Of a DNA stretch of 64,000 nucleotides, positions 41,665 to 52,377 are shown piece after piece (positions within the stretch are counted from its first letter, which is position 1; each line of letters opens with the position of its first letter). The notes beneath the pieces are model-generated. The model saw nothing but the letters and a program-made list of their open reading frames with translations, ran no database searches and had not been told where the DNA came from. Origin of the DNA: Yersinia vastinensis (GTDB taxonomy: Bacteria > Pseudomonadota > Gammaproteobacteria > Enterobacterales > Enterobacteriaceae); the NCBI RefSeq assembly GCF_902726565.1, contig NZ_CACVAF010000007.1, positions 186,001 to 250,000 on the forward strand. Reading direction: 5' to 3'. The translations under genes and the position numbers were made by a program.

Positions 41665-42840
41665 ATGTTTTTAAAAACACTATTAAAACAAAATACTAAA
41701 TTGATTAATGCGGCTATCTCTTTCTGGCTTCAAGGGAAAATCTATCCTGATAGCTACGTAATAGATGTTGAACAAACTGAAGCTAATGCTCGTTTACTGC
41801 TGGAAACAGCAAACCACTATCAGATAAAACTGTATCTGATGAGTAAACAGTTCGGGCGTAATCCTGAATTATGCCGTCGCCTGTTGGCTTGCCATTACCA
41901 AGGCACAGGTTATCAAGGCATTGTCGCTGTCGATTTTAAAGAGGCGCGGCAGCTTTATCGCCATGGGTTACCGATTGCCCACATCGGCCATTTGGTACAA
42001 CCGCCTTCTGGCATGATAGATGAAATAGTCCGCCAGCAGCCCGATGTTATTACCGTCTTCTCGTTAGAAAAAGCGCTGGAAATATCTCAAGCAGCACTTC
42101 GCCAACAGAGGGTCCAGTCACTCATGTTGAAAGTGTGCCAACCGGGCGATTTGCTCTATGCCGGGCAAGAGGCTGGTTTCGAATTAGATAATCTACCAGT
42201 CGTGATTGCCGCTATCGACAACATGCCAGCGGTGAAATTAGTTGGGGTAACACATTTCCCCTGCATGCTGTATGACAGCCCATCACAGCAAACGCTGCCC
42301 ACCGCCAATATGCATACTTTGTTGGCCGCCCGAGATATTTTGCGGGCACAAGGGGTGAATATTGAGCAGGTGAATGGCCCCTCAGCAACCAGTTGCACCA
42401 CCCTGCCCCAATTGGCCCAATGGGGGATCACCCACAGTGAGCCCGGACATGCCCTCACGGGCACCATTCCAGCTAATCAGCACGGCGACCAGCCAGAACA
42501 GATCTCCATGCTTTATCTGTCTGAGATTTCCCATCATTTTGCTGATAACAGCTATCTTTTTGGTGGTGGCTATTACCGGCGCGGCCATTTGCAAAATGCC
42601 TTGGTTTGGCATAATGACCAATTTAGCCAAAGCAAAGTATTACCGATTGATGATGATAGTATCGATTACTGTCTGCGGTTGAAGGGGAAGTTCCCCATCG
42701 GCAGTCCGGTGATCATGAGTTTTCGCACCCAGATATTTGTGACCCGCAGTGACGTTGTTTTGATTGATGGCATTAAAAGTGGAAACCCACGCATACTTGG
42801 CTGCTATGACAGTCAGGGTAATCAGTTGTCAGAAAAGTAA
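41665..42840 (+). CDS. yhfX: YhfX, PLP-dependent alanine racemase-like enzyme
   Basis: 391-residue fold-type III PLP enzyme homologue of E. coli YhfX. The N-terminal barrel has the likely PLP lysine in YLMSKQFGRNP (about residue 60), the equivalent of the alanine racemase lysine. The exact substrate is unknown. The gene is followed by an ERIC element and php. Confidence 0.87.
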   Translation: MFLKTLLKQNTKLINAAISFWLQGKIYPDSYVIDVEQTEANARLLLETANHYQIKLYLMSKQFGRNPELCRRLLACHYQGTGYQGIVAVDFKEARQLYRHGLPIAHIGHLVQPPSGMIDEIVRQQPDVITVFSLEKALEISQAALRQQRVQSLMLKVCQPGDLLYAGQEAGFELDNLPVVIAAIDNMPAVKLVGVTHFPCMLYDSPSQQTLPTANMHTLLAARDILRAQGVNIEQVNGPSATSCTTLPQLAQWGITHSEPGHALTGTIPANQHGDQPEQISMLYLSEISHHFADNSYLFGGGYYRRGHLQNALVWHNDQFSQSKVLPIDDDSIDYCLRLKGKFPIGSPVIMSFRTQIFVTRSDVVLIDGIKSGNPRILGCYDSQGNQLSEK

Positions 42841-42905
42841 GTAATACCAATGGAATACTCCTTCCATCGTCACAGTGTCGATGGGAGGGTGAGATTACGC
42901 TCACA

Positions 42906-43032
42906 TATACCCCAAATAATTCTAAATGCAGTAAGGCGGCAAGCGAATGAATTCCGATGAGCTTACTTGAGTAAGTGATTCGTGTGATCGAGCGCAGCCA
43001 ACGCACATGCAAATTGAAGTATGAAGGGTATA
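42906..43032. repeat. ERIC element, full length
   Basis: 127 bases, the canonical ERIC length, bounded by TATACCCC and GGGTATA. It contains the central AGCTTACTTGAGTAAGTGAT palindrome and the CAGCCAACGCACATGCAA block. Its right end overlaps the first 12 bases of the php reading frame. Confidence 0.92.
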
Positions 43033-43944
43033 CTGACTTTCTTCGGAGCCTGCCCGATGATCAATCCCAATGGATATACCTATGCTCATGAACATCTCCA
43101 TATAGATTTATCCGGATTTAAAAATAATCTGGATTGTCGACTAGACCAATATCAACCCATCTGTGACGAAATGCGGGAATTAGTCAGCAAAGGCGTCGTC
43201 AATATTGTTGAAGTAACCAACCGTTATATGGGCCGCAACCCCCAGTTCTTATTAGATCTGATGCGTGATAGTGGCATAAATATCATTGCATCAACCGGTT
43301 ACTACACTGACAGCTTTTACCCGCCGATGGTGCGCGAGAGTAGCGCTCAACAATTAGCGCGAACCATGATTGATGAGGTTGAAATTGGCATTGATGGCAC
43401 TGAACTGAAAGCAGGCGTAATTGCTGAAATCGGTACCAGTGAGGGAGTGGTAACCCCTGATGAGGCCAAAGTCTTCCATGCCGCAGCACTGGCTCACCAT
43501 GCAACCGGCCTGCCTATTTCTACCCATACCAGTTTCAGCACCATGGGGTTAGAACAAATCGCCCTACTTAAACACTACGCGGTCCCACTCGATAAAGTGG
43601 TTATTGGTCATTGTGATCTGAAAGAGCAACCAGATCTTATTATGAAAATGATCGATATGGGCGTATATGTTCAATTCGATACCATCGGTAAAAATAGTTA
43701 TTTTCCTGACGAACGTCGCATTGCGATGTTAGTGACGCTTGCTGAGCATGGATTATTGGATAAAGTCATGCTTTCGATGGATATCACTCGCCGCTCACAT
43801 TTAAAAGCCAATGGCGGTAGCGGGTTTAGTTATTTAGTTGATTCGTTTGTTCCCATGTTATTGGCCGCAGGGTTTTCCCACCATCAGGTGGAAATGATGT
43901 TGCGCCACAATCCTAATAAATTTTTCAATACGCAAGGAAAGTGA
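43021..43944 (+). CDS. php: Phosphotriesterase homology protein Php
   Basis: Zinc-dependent TIM-barrel hydrolase of the phosphotriesterase family; the natural substrate of Php is unknown. Metal ligands are visible: HEH (YAHEHLHID), the bridging Glu in IAEIGTSEG, His in STHTSFSTMG, His in IGHCDLKE and Asp in LSMDITRR. The longest frame starts at ATG 43021 inside the ERIC element with no clear ribosome site. ATG 43057 (MINPNGYTYAHEH) has GGAG upstream and matches the E. coli N-terminus. The first residues (ILTFFG) do resemble the usual PTE lead strand, so the start is open. Confidence 0.88.
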   Translation: MKGILTFFGACPMINPNGYTYAHEHLHIDLSGFKNNLDCRLDQYQPICDEMRELVSKGVVNIVEVTNRYMGRNPQFLLDLMRDSGINIIASTGYYTDSFYPPMVRESSAQQLARTMIDEVEIGIDGTELKAGVIAEIGTSEGVVTPDEAKVFHAAALAHHATGLPISTHTSFSTMGLEQIALLKHYAVPLDKVVIGHCDLKEQPDLIMKMIDMGVYVQFDTIGKNSYFPDERRIAMLVTLAEHGLLDKVMLSMDITRRSHLKANGGSGFSYLVDSFVPMLLAAGFSHHQVEMMLRHNPNKFFNTQGK

Positions 43945-43946
43945 TT

Positions 43947-44300
43947 ATGAAGAAGATTGGCATTGCCGGGCTGCAACGAGAGTTAATACGCGAAATGGTT
44001 GAGCAGACGGCACCGAATACTTTTGAAACCTTTATTCTCTCGGATATGGATGCTGCTTTAAAAGTGAAAGAAGGGCAGTTGGATTATTATATCGGCGCCT
44101 GTAATACCGGGGCTGGAGCTGCATTATCAATGGCTATCGCGATTATCGGCTATAACAAAAGTGCCACTATCGCCAAACCTGGAATTAAAGCCAAACCAGA
44201 GCAAATTGAAAAATGGGTCACTGAAGGGAAAGTGGCGTTTGGCTTGTCAGTCGAACATATTGAACATGCTATTCCACTGTTGATTACGCAATTGCGCTAA
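43947..44300 (+). CDS. yhfU: YhfU, DUF2620 family protein
   Basis: 117-residue cytoplasmic protein, same length as E. coli YhfU. Start ATG 43947 (MKKIGIAGLQRELIREM) with AGGAAA upstream; a GTG two codons earlier overlaps the php stop. The glycine-rich stretch YYIGACNTGAGAALS is strongly conserved. Function unknown; the tight coupling to php and yhfT suggests the same pathway. Confidence 0.87.
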   Translation: MKKIGIAGLQRELIREMVEQTAPNTFETFILSDMDAALKVKEGQLDYYIGACNTGAGAALSMAIAIIGYNKSATIAKPGIKAKPEQIEKWVTEGKVAFGLSVEHIEHAIPLLITQLR

Positions 44301-44310
44301 GGGGAGCACC

Positions 44311-45606
44311 GTGGATTATATTCATATTGTTGTGGTGGCCCTCCTGACAGGAATGACCGCCCTACTTTCTCACCGTTCTGTCGCCGTATTTCATGATGGC
44401 ATCCGCCCTATTCTTCCACAATTGGTGGAGGGAAATATGAGCCGCCGTGAAGCGGGCAGTATCGCCTTCGGCCTGAGTGTCGGTTTTATTGCCTCCGTGG
44501 GTATCTCATTTACCCTCTCCACGGGTTTACTTAACTCTTGGTTACTGTTCCTGCCAACAGATATCATTGGGGTATTGGCTATCAACAGTTATCTGGCCTT
44601 TGCGCTAGGTGCTGCTTGGGGAATTTTAGCCCTCACCAGCTTACCCGCGGTGAACACCGCATTGACCTCATTGCCGGTGAACTTTATCGGTTCATTGGGG
44701 GAATTGAGTAGCCCGGTTATTTCCGCCTTTGCCTTGTTTCCTCTGGTCGCTATTTTTTATCAATTTGGCTGGAAAACAGCGGTTATTTCCGCGTTCATCG
44801 TCCTGCTGACCCGCTTACTGATTACTCGTTTTACTGGGCTATTCCCAGAATCCATTGAAATTTTTGTCGGGATGATTCTGCTTATTGGCATCGCCATCGC
44901 GCAAGATTTGCGAGCCAAAACCCACTTGGGAGGGGGAGGCGGGCACTCTGTTTTCGAAGAGCGAACCCAGCGAATAATTAAAAACTTGCCGATGTTAGCC
45001 ATTGTCGGTGGGTTAATTTCAGCGGTGGCCAGTATGAAAATCTTCGGCGGTAGCGAAGTGTCAATTTACACGCTAGCAAAAGCCTACGCACCGGGGATCA
45101 CACCCGAAGAGTCACTTGCATTGATTCATCAGGCATCATTGGCCGAGTTTATGCGTGGCCTTGGCTTTGTGCCGCTAATAGCCACTACCGCACTGGCGAC
45201 GGGTGTCTATGCTGTTGCAGGCTTTACATTTGTGTTTGTCGTCGGTTATTTGGTGCCAAACCCATTGCTAGCAGGAATAATTGGTGCCGCAGTCATATCG
45301 CTGGAAGTGTTGATGCTCCGCTCTATCGGCAAATGGCTGGGCCGTTTCCCCTCAGTGCGTAATGCCTCCGACAATATTCGTAATGCGATGAACTTGTTGA
45401 TGGAATATGCGCTGTTGATCGGGGCTATTTTTGCATCGATCAAAATGGCCGGTTATACCGGTTTCACTATCACGACAGCGCTCTACTTCCTCAATGAAGC
45501 TATTGGTCGCCCGGTTATGAAGATTGCCGCGCCTGTGGTGGCCGTGATCATCGCCGGTGTTGTGCTTAACCTGTTCTATTGGTTAGGGCTATTTGTTCCC
45601 GCTTAA
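44311..45606 (+). CDS. yhfT: YhfT, polytopic membrane protein (putative transporter)
   Basis: 431-residue inner-membrane protein with about 11-12 hydrophobic segments, closely similar to E. coli YhfT. Starts with GTG 44311 preceded by GGGGAGC. It carries a glycine-rich loop (HLGGGGGHSVFEERT) between membrane segments. The likely uptake or export protein for the small molecule handled by YhfX, Php and YhfU. Ends 34 bases before a bidirectional terminator. Confidence 0.87.
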   Translation: MDYIHIVVVALLTGMTALLSHRSVAVFHDGIRPILPQLVEGNMSRREAGSIAFGLSVGFIASVGISFTLSTGLLNSWLLFLPTDIIGVLAINSYLAFALGAAWGILALTSLPAVNTALTSLPVNFIGSLGELSSPVISAFALFPLVAIFYQFGWKTAVISAFIVLLTRLLITRFTGLFPESIEIFVGMILLIGIAIAQDLRAKTHLGGGGGHSVFEERTQRIIKNLPMLAIVGGLISAVASMKIFGGSEVSIYTLAKAYAPGITPEESLALIHQASLAEFMRGLGFVPLIATTALATGVYAVAGFTFVFVVGYLVPNPLLAGIIGAAVISLEVLMLRSIGKWLGRFPSVRNASDNIRNAMNLLMEYALLIGAIFASIKMAGYTGFTITTALYFLNEAIGRPVMKIAAPVVAVIIAGVVLNLFYWLGLFVPA

Positions 45607-45639
45607 TCCATGATGCTTGAAGCCGCTGAAATTTAAGTT

Positions 45640-45676
45640 AAAAAGCCCGTTCGTCGCAAAACGAAACGGGCTTTTT
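45640..45676. terminator. Bidirectional terminator between yhfT and glnB
   Basis: AAAAAGCCCGTT / AACGGGCTTTTT hairpin with a 13-base loop between convergent genes. Confidence 0.88.
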
Positions 45677-45695
45677 ACTGCATCACGGACGGCAA

Positions 45696-47670
<1,975 letters not shown>

Positions 47671-47725
47671 TTGTATTTAAACTCTGTTTTGTCAGGGAAC
47701 AATGGCTGTGGGTTAACAACCATTA

Positions 47726-49063
47726 TTATTCTTTAAAATCATTCGCATCTAGCTCATGGCGTGACAACAATTTATAAAATTCGGTCCGGTTACGTCCGGC
47801 CATACGAGCCGCCTGAGTCACATTACCTTTGGTGATTTGTAATAGTTTACGCAAATAATTCAATTCAAATTGATTGCGCGCCTCTACAAAGGTCGGTAAT
47901 GCCGTATTTTCCCCTTCCAATGCCTGCTCAACCAACGCTTCACTGATAACTGGGGCTGAGGTTAATGCTACACATTGTTCAATAACGTTCACCAACTGGC
48001 GCACGTTGCCCGGCCAACTGGCGGTCATCAGCCGTTTCATGGCGTCAGTGGAGAAGCTACGGACAAAAGGCTTATGACGTTTGGCGGACTCACGTAACAA
48101 ATGATTAGCCAACAACGGAATATCTTCTGCGCGCTCATGCAGCGCCGGGATTTTGAGATTCACGACATTCAAACGATAGTAGAGATCTTCACGGAATTCA
48201 TTCTTTGCCATCGCTTTTGGTAAGTCGCGGTGAGTGGCTGAAATCACCCGCACATCAATACTTAAATCGCGGTTACTGCCTAATGGACGCACTTTGCGTT
48301 CCTGCAATACGCGCAACAATTTTACCTGTAGAGACAACGGCATATCGCCAATTTCATCCAAGAATAGCGTGCCACCCTCTGCGGCCTGGAATAGCCCTTC
48401 ACGGCTACTGACCGCACCAGTAAACGCCCCTTTGGCATGACCGAATAACTCAGATTCCAGCAACTGTTCCGGCAATGCACCGCAGTTGATCGCGATGAAG
48501 GCTTTTTTCGCCCGAGGACTGGCGGCATGAATCGCTTGAGCCAGCACTTCTTTACCGGTGCCGCTTTGCCCATTAATCAGCACGCTGACATCCGATTGCG
48601 CCACCATTTTAGCCTGCTCGAGCAAACGCAACATCACCGGGCTACGAGTCACAATCTCTTCGCGCCAGCTATCATCACCAGCAGGAATAGACAGTTCTAA
48701 CGCTGCATCAATTGCTTTATATAAAGCGTCGCGATCCACTGGTTTGGTTAGGAAGCTAAATACCCCCTGCTGTGTGGCGGCCACTGCATCAGGAATGGAG
48801 CCATGAGCAGTCAAAATAATCACCGGCATACCGGGCTGATGCTTCTGAATTTCAGCGAACAGCGCCATGCCGTCCATTTCATCCATTCGCAAGTCGCTGA
48901 TAACCAGATCAATCTTCTCACGCATTAACAGACGCAATGCTTCCTGCCCACTTTCCGCAGTGGTGACATTAAACCCTTCACTGGTTAAACGCATTCCCAG
49001 CAGCTTAAGTAAGCTGGGGTCGTCATCAACCAGCAGTAGATTGGCCGGTTTGCGTGGCGTCAT
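47726..49063 (-). CDS. glrR: Two-component response regulator GlrR (QseF)
   Basis: NtrC-type sigma-54 activator. Start ATG 49063 with AAGGAA upstream gives 445 residues (E. coli 444). Receiver domain with phospho-acceptor D57 (VISDLRMDEMDG), AAA+ domain with Walker A GQSGTGKE and the sigma-54 contact loop GAFTGA, and a C-terminal Fis-type HTH (GNVTQAARMAGRNRTEFYKLL). Its known target glmY lies four features away in this window with three matching sites. Its start lies within the end of qseG. Confidence 0.97.
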   Translation of the reverse strand: MTPRKPANLLLVDDDPSLLKLLGMRLTSEGFNVTTAESGQEALRLLMREKIDLVISDLRMDEMDGMALFAEIQKHQPGMPVIILTAHGSIPDAVAATQQGVFSFLTKPVDRDALYKAIDAALELSIPAGDDSWREEIVTRSPVMLRLLEQAKMVAQSDVSVLINGQSGTGKEVLAQAIHAASPRAKKAFIAINCGALPEQLLESELFGHAKGAFTGAVSSREGLFQAAEGGTLFLDEIGDMPLSLQVKLLRVLQERKVRPLGSNRDLSIDVRVISATHRDLPKAMAKNEFREDLYYRLNVVNLKIPALHERAEDIPLLANHLLRESAKRHKPFVRSFSTDAMKRLMTASWPGNVRQLVNVIEQCVALTSAPVISEALVEQALEGENTALPTFVEARNQFELNYLRKLLQITKGNVTQAARMAGRNRTEFYKLLSRHELDANDFKE

Positions 49064-50150
49064 GAGATTCCTTATTCGTCGCAGGTGGGACATCTGTAGG
49101 TGGTACGGCTGGCGGCGCATAGGTATCAGCCGGTTTCTCTACCGGTTGCGGCGCAGGTTTGCTGTCGACTTGAGGCGCCACTGGCTTATTCTCAGCCGGT
49201 GTGGTTTCCGCAGGCTTGGCCTCAGTTGGCTTAGTCTCCGCAGGTTTGACCTCGGCTGGCTGACTTTCAGCAGGCTTCACTTCCGACTTAGTATCTGATG
49301 GTTTACTTTCTACAGCTTTGCTTTCAAGTGGTTTAGCCTCAACAGGTTTAGCGGGTTCCGCTTTTGGTTGAGGTTTGACTTCGGCGGGTTTAGGCACCGC
49401 AGATGCTGCTGCCTTGCTATCCACGTCAGTCTCAGGAATTTCATTTTGTAACTGCTTGCGCGATGAAAGTTGGCGTTCGATATCGGTAAGGTTTTCTAAC
49501 TTACGAGTGGTATCCAGCAAATTGTATTGCAAGCGAACCTGACTTTCTCGCAGCCGGTCAATTTGAGCATCAGACTCCTCTTGTAAGCGCTGATAACGCG
49601 TGCGTTCTTCCGCTAAGGAGATGCGCAGAACTTGCTGCTCACGCCACAATTGAATCAGTGGACGTACCGCACCAGGGAAGCTTTGGCTATAACTGTTCAA
49701 GCGCTCAACCACTTGGCGACGCTCTGCAATCGTAGGCTCAGAGCTACTCAGCAAAATGCCCTGTTTAAAGGCAGCAGACCACGTTACGACCGATAATGTT
49801 TTCGCCAGCGCGCGCGCTTGAGTTGAGCCTAGTCGCTCGGCACAATCCATCGCCCGCAACCAGTAAAGGGAGTTTTCAAGTGTCTCTTTATCATCGAGAT
49901 CCCACAGCACATCACAGGATAGTGTCCGGTAATCAACGATTTTAGTTTCGGGTATCACCATCTGAACCGCTTGTGAAAAACGGCTACTGGCCGGGTTATC
50001 CGTACACCCGGTAAGTAATAGAGGGGCCAGCAATAAAGCTCGCCAAAAAACACCCATGCCAAGCCTGCCCATAGGCATTGCCGTTACCGTTGGCGTAGGA
50101 CATAAAAAGACGGTCTTTTTAATAATGTTGCGCATAGACCATTTGTACAT
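49026..50150 (-). CDS. qseG: QseG lipoprotein of the GlrK/GlrR system
   Basis: Outer-membrane lipoprotein that in E. coli modulates the kinase QseE/GlrK. 374 residues, ~135 more than E. coli QseG. The lipobox LLLTGC (Cys about 49) is followed by Thr. A conserved helical domain (about 60-240, CDVLWDL...YWLRAMDCAERL, RKLENLTDIERQLSSRK) is followed by a ~130-residue low-complexity tail of Lys-Pro-Ala-Glu repeats. The true start is uncertain: ATGs at 50135, 50078 and 50057 are alternatives that shorten the unusually long signal region. It begins just after qseE and overlaps glrR by 38 bases. Confidence 0.85.
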   Translation of the reverse strand: MYKWSMRNIIKKTVFLCPTPTVTAMPMGRLGMGVFWRALLLAPLLLTGCTDNPASSRFSQAVQMVIPETKIVDYRTLSCDVLWDLDDKETLENSLYWLRAMDCAERLGSTQARALAKTLSVVTWSAAFKQGILLSSSEPTIAERRQVVERLNSYSQSFPGAVRPLIQLWREQQVLRISLAEERTRYQRLQEESDAQIDRLRESQVRLQYNLLDTTRKLENLTDIERQLSSRKQLQNEIPETDVDSKAAASAVPKPAEVKPQPKAEPAKPVEAKPLESKAVESKPSDTKSEVKPAESQPAEVKPAETKPTEAKPAETTPAENKPVAPQVDSKPAPQPVEKPADTYAPPAVPPTDVPPATNKESHDATQTGQSTAG

Positions 50151-50153
50151 TAG

Positions 50154-51590
50154 TTATTCATTCTCGGCGGTTAATGGCAATTCAATACGGAAGCAAACTG
50201 CGGCGTAATCCACAGACACCAATTGCAAGTCGCCCTGCATACGTTTGATGCAGTCTTGAGCAATACTCAAACCCAGCCCGCTGCCTTTGACGGCCCCTTT
50301 TCGCTGATGGCTTCCCTGAAAAAAAGGCTCAAATATCATGGTTTCTTCTGATACCGGAATCGACGCTCCAGTATTAGCGATATCAATTTGTACGCGGTTA
50401 TTCACCTGACGGCTACGGATCCAAATGGTACCGGATTCCTCGCCATAGTGCACCGCATTGGAGTAGAGATTATCTAATACCCGCATCAATAATGTCGGAT
50501 CTGCCCAACAAATGTCCGCCTGAAGATCCATCTCAGTACGAATCATCTTTGCTCGGGCTGGTAGGCTGTGCGCGGCAATCACATCTTCGACCATCTCAAG
50601 TAGTTCCACATTTTCAAGTTCACCGGGGCCATCCGCTAATTTACGGTTATAGTCCAATAATTGCTCAATTAATAATTGTAGATGGCGGCTACTATTGTCG
50701 AGGATGGCGACCACCTCTTTTTGATCTTGAGTTAATGGCCCGGCAACTTCATCGGCAAGCAGTTCCGTTCCTTCACGCATACTGGCCAATGGTGTTTTCA
50801 ACTCATGGGATATATGGCGCAAAAACTCGTGGCGCTGCGATTCTAACCAAGCTAAACGTTCACTGAGCCAAATAATACGCTGCGCTAATGAACGTAACTC
50901 TCGTGGCCCTTTAAATAACGCCGTATTACCCAGTGGCCGCCCTTCTCCCAAGCGGTTAATCATTCGTTCTATGCCTTTAACCGGCCCGATAATCATACGG
51001 GTGAATAGCACCACCAGCAGCACACTCACCAAAAACAGTAATAGGGATTGCCAACCAAAGAATTGGCCGCGCTCGGCGATATCTTTTTGTAACTGTTGCC
51101 CACGGGAGAAAATCACATCACGGGTGGCCTGTACCATTTCGGCATTTGAGCGAGAGAACTGCTCTAATAAAAGAGAAGCATTTTGCTCTGGCCCACTATT
51201 TTTACATTGGATATCAGAAAGTTGTGTCAACAAGTCACGTAAAGTCTGGTAATAACGAACATCGGGCAGAATAGAGGCATGAGCATCAAGCATTTGGGCA
51301 TATTGTTTACGCTGATGCTGATAGAGCTTCGCCAATGTTGCATCATCAAGTACACAATATTGACGATAACTGCGTTCCATTTCGAGCGCGATACTGGTCA
51401 TCGCCTCACTACGCCGTGCATCTGCCAGCGTCGTGCGATTAATATCAGCCGCCTGAGTGCTTAAATGGTCAAGGCTCTGATACGCCTGATATGCCAGCAC
51501 CAATAAAGGGAGCAGCACCAACAGAAACGCCATGAGCACCAATTGACGTAAAGAACGGGGGAACAAACGCCATCTTTTCAACGAAATCAT
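50154..51590 (-). CDS. qseE: Sensor histidine kinase QseE (GlrK)
   Basis: Membrane kinase that phosphorylates GlrR in response to envelope-related signals. Start ATG 51590 (MISLKRWRLFPRSLRQL) has AGG upstream and gives 478 residues (E. coli 475). Two membrane segments flank a periplasmic domain (about 45-170), then HAMP, the phospho-acceptor His in FLRHISHELKTPLASM, and the ATPase domain with GSGLGLSIAQD. First gene of qseE-qseG-glrR. Confidence 0.95.
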   Translation of the reverse strand: MISLKRWRLFPRSLRQLVLMAFLLVLLPLLVLAYQAYQSLDHLSTQAADINRTTLADARRSEAMTSIALEMERSYRQYCVLDDATLAKLYQHQRKQYAQMLDAHASILPDVRYYQTLRDLLTQLSDIQCKNSGPEQNASLLLEQFSRSNAEMVQATRDVIFSRGQQLQKDIAERGQFFGWQSLLLFLVSVLLVVLFTRMIIGPVKGIERMINRLGEGRPLGNTALFKGPRELRSLAQRIIWLSERLAWLESQRHEFLRHISHELKTPLASMREGTELLADEVAGPLTQDQKEVVAILDNSSRHLQLLIEQLLDYNRKLADGPGELENVELLEMVEDVIAAHSLPARAKMIRTEMDLQADICWADPTLLMRVLDNLYSNAVHYGEESGTIWIRSRQVNNRVQIDIANTGASIPVSEETMIFEPFFQGSHQRKGAVKGSGLGLSIAQDCIKRMQGDLQLVSVDYAAVCFRIELPLTAENE

Positions 51591-51684
51591 CTCATTACCT
51601 ATCATTCTGTTGTGATGCTAACTGACTCTGTCAGGATTACAATGCTTGTGATTCATTTAACGCTGACATGCCCAGAGTCGAGAT

Positions 51685-51719
51685 AAAAAAAAAGCACTTA
51701 GCGTTGAGCAAAGTGCTTT
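51685..51719 (-). terminator. Strong terminator upstream of qseE
   Basis: AAAGCACTT / AAGTGCTTT stem with an inner GC / GAGC segment, followed on the minus strand by nine T. It would stop transcription coming from glmY before qseE. Confidence 0.88.
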
Positions 51720-51836
51720 AAATTGATGAATATAATTTATCCATTATCGTCAGAATCATCATCAGACCTGCTTTTATAATAAGTTGCAGCGAAAATGGAG
51801 AACTTTATCTATCTTTAACAGTAATCAGATGTGACA

Positions 51837-51858
51837 ACGGGGCAATAAATTGCCCCGT
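51837..51858. repeat. Perfect 22-base inverted repeat
   Basis: ACGGGGCAAT-AA-ATTGCCCCGT, ten-base arms around two bases, with no T-run on either side. It could be an operator, a processing hairpin or a relic; no assignment possible. Confidence 0.6.
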
Positions 51859-51949
51859 CGCAGAATATGTGGATGCCCTTAAACATCGTCTCCAGTTTGA
51901 TGAAGCCAAGGCAATCATCGGGAGGATGAGACGAATAGCATCCAGACAT

Positions 51950-52149
51950 GTCCAAAATTGATGAACCATTCATCACAGTAGGACATAGGCGGCACCTCAC
52001 TCAACGTGTCGTCCGATGTTTGATAAAGTGTATTCACACGATATCGGTTTAGGTGGACGATAGGTACCAGTCTTAGGCATCATTCGGTGGCTTATGAAGC
52101 GCATATTCCGCTTTACAGCGGGACTATCATAAAAAGTGAATGAGCAACT
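51950..52149 (-). ncRNA. glmY: Small RNA GlmY
   Basis: In E. coli GlmY sequesters RapZ and so protects GlmZ, raising glmS expression when glucosamine-6-phosphate is low. The 5' end AGTTGCTCATTCAC closely matches the E. coli start as I recall it and lies at the right distance from a sigma-54 promoter. The first stem-loop is visible (TTATGA ... CCGCT-GTAA-AGCGG ... TTCATAA). Position upstream of qseE and beside purL is the conserved one. The 3' end is uncertain; the hairpin TGATGAA-TGG-TTCATCA followed by ATTTT (51955-51975) gives ~200 nt, near the ~184 nt of E. coli. Confidence 0.78.
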
Positions 52150-52160
52150 GATAGTAATAA

Positions 52161-52176
52161 TGCAGTTAGCGTGCCA
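52161..52176 (-). promoter_or_regulatory. Sigma-54 promoter of glmY
   Basis: On the minus strand TGGCACGCTAACTGCA: GG and GC separated by exactly ten bases, one mismatch to TGGCACN5TTGCA. The predicted start (52149) is 12-13 bases downstream, where the GlmY-like sequence begins. Confidence 0.85.
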
Positions 52177-52282
52177 AGTTTCATAAAAATCATATAACAC
52201 AATGATTTTAAATAAAAATAAATATTATCAGGAAACTAACTTTGGCATCATGTTCAGTAATTTGAGTTATTCATCTCTATTT

Positions 52283-52300
52283 TGTCGCTATTTCCCGACA
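52283..52300 (-). promoter_or_regulatory. GlrR binding site 1 (glmY)
   Basis: TGTC-N10-GACA, perfect match (TGTCGCTATTTCCCGACA), centred about 142 bases upstream of the glmY start. Confidence 0.88.
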
Positions 52301-52330
52301 CCTAACCTGACATAAAATAAAAACCATATA

Positions 52331-52343
52331 AATCAATTAATTA
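52331..52343 (+). promoter_or_regulatory. IHF site in the glmY control region
   Basis: AATCAATTAATTA fits WATCAANNNNTTR fully. It lies between GlrR sites 1 and 2, where DNA bending would bring the activator to the sigma-54 promoter. Confidence 0.6.
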
Positions 52344-52345
52344 AA

Positions 52346-52363
52346 CGTCTCCTTTTTGAGACA
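52346..52363 (-). promoter_or_regulatory. GlrR binding site 2 (glmY)
   Basis: CGTC-N10-GACA, one mismatch to TGTC-N10-GACA. Confidence 0.65.
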
Positions 52364-52377
52364 GGCTTTATCCCTGT

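Larger units (their letters stand above)
51591..51949. other. Intergenic region between glmY and qseE
   Basis: About 360 bases with no convincing gene. It holds a strong terminator (51685-51719) and a perfect inverted repeat (51837-51858). The qseE promoter must lie in its left part, below the terminator. Confidence 0.5.

Noticed and set aside
51815-52000. 61-residue minus-strand open frame between glmY and qseE
   Set aside because: No ribosome site, overlaps the glmY 3' end and the perfect palindrome, and the protein has no recognisable features.
52346-52363. GTCTC-N6-GAGAC hairpin as a terminator
   Set aside because: The same bases fit the GlrR motif CGTC-N10-GACA with proper spacing to the other two sites; no T-run follows.
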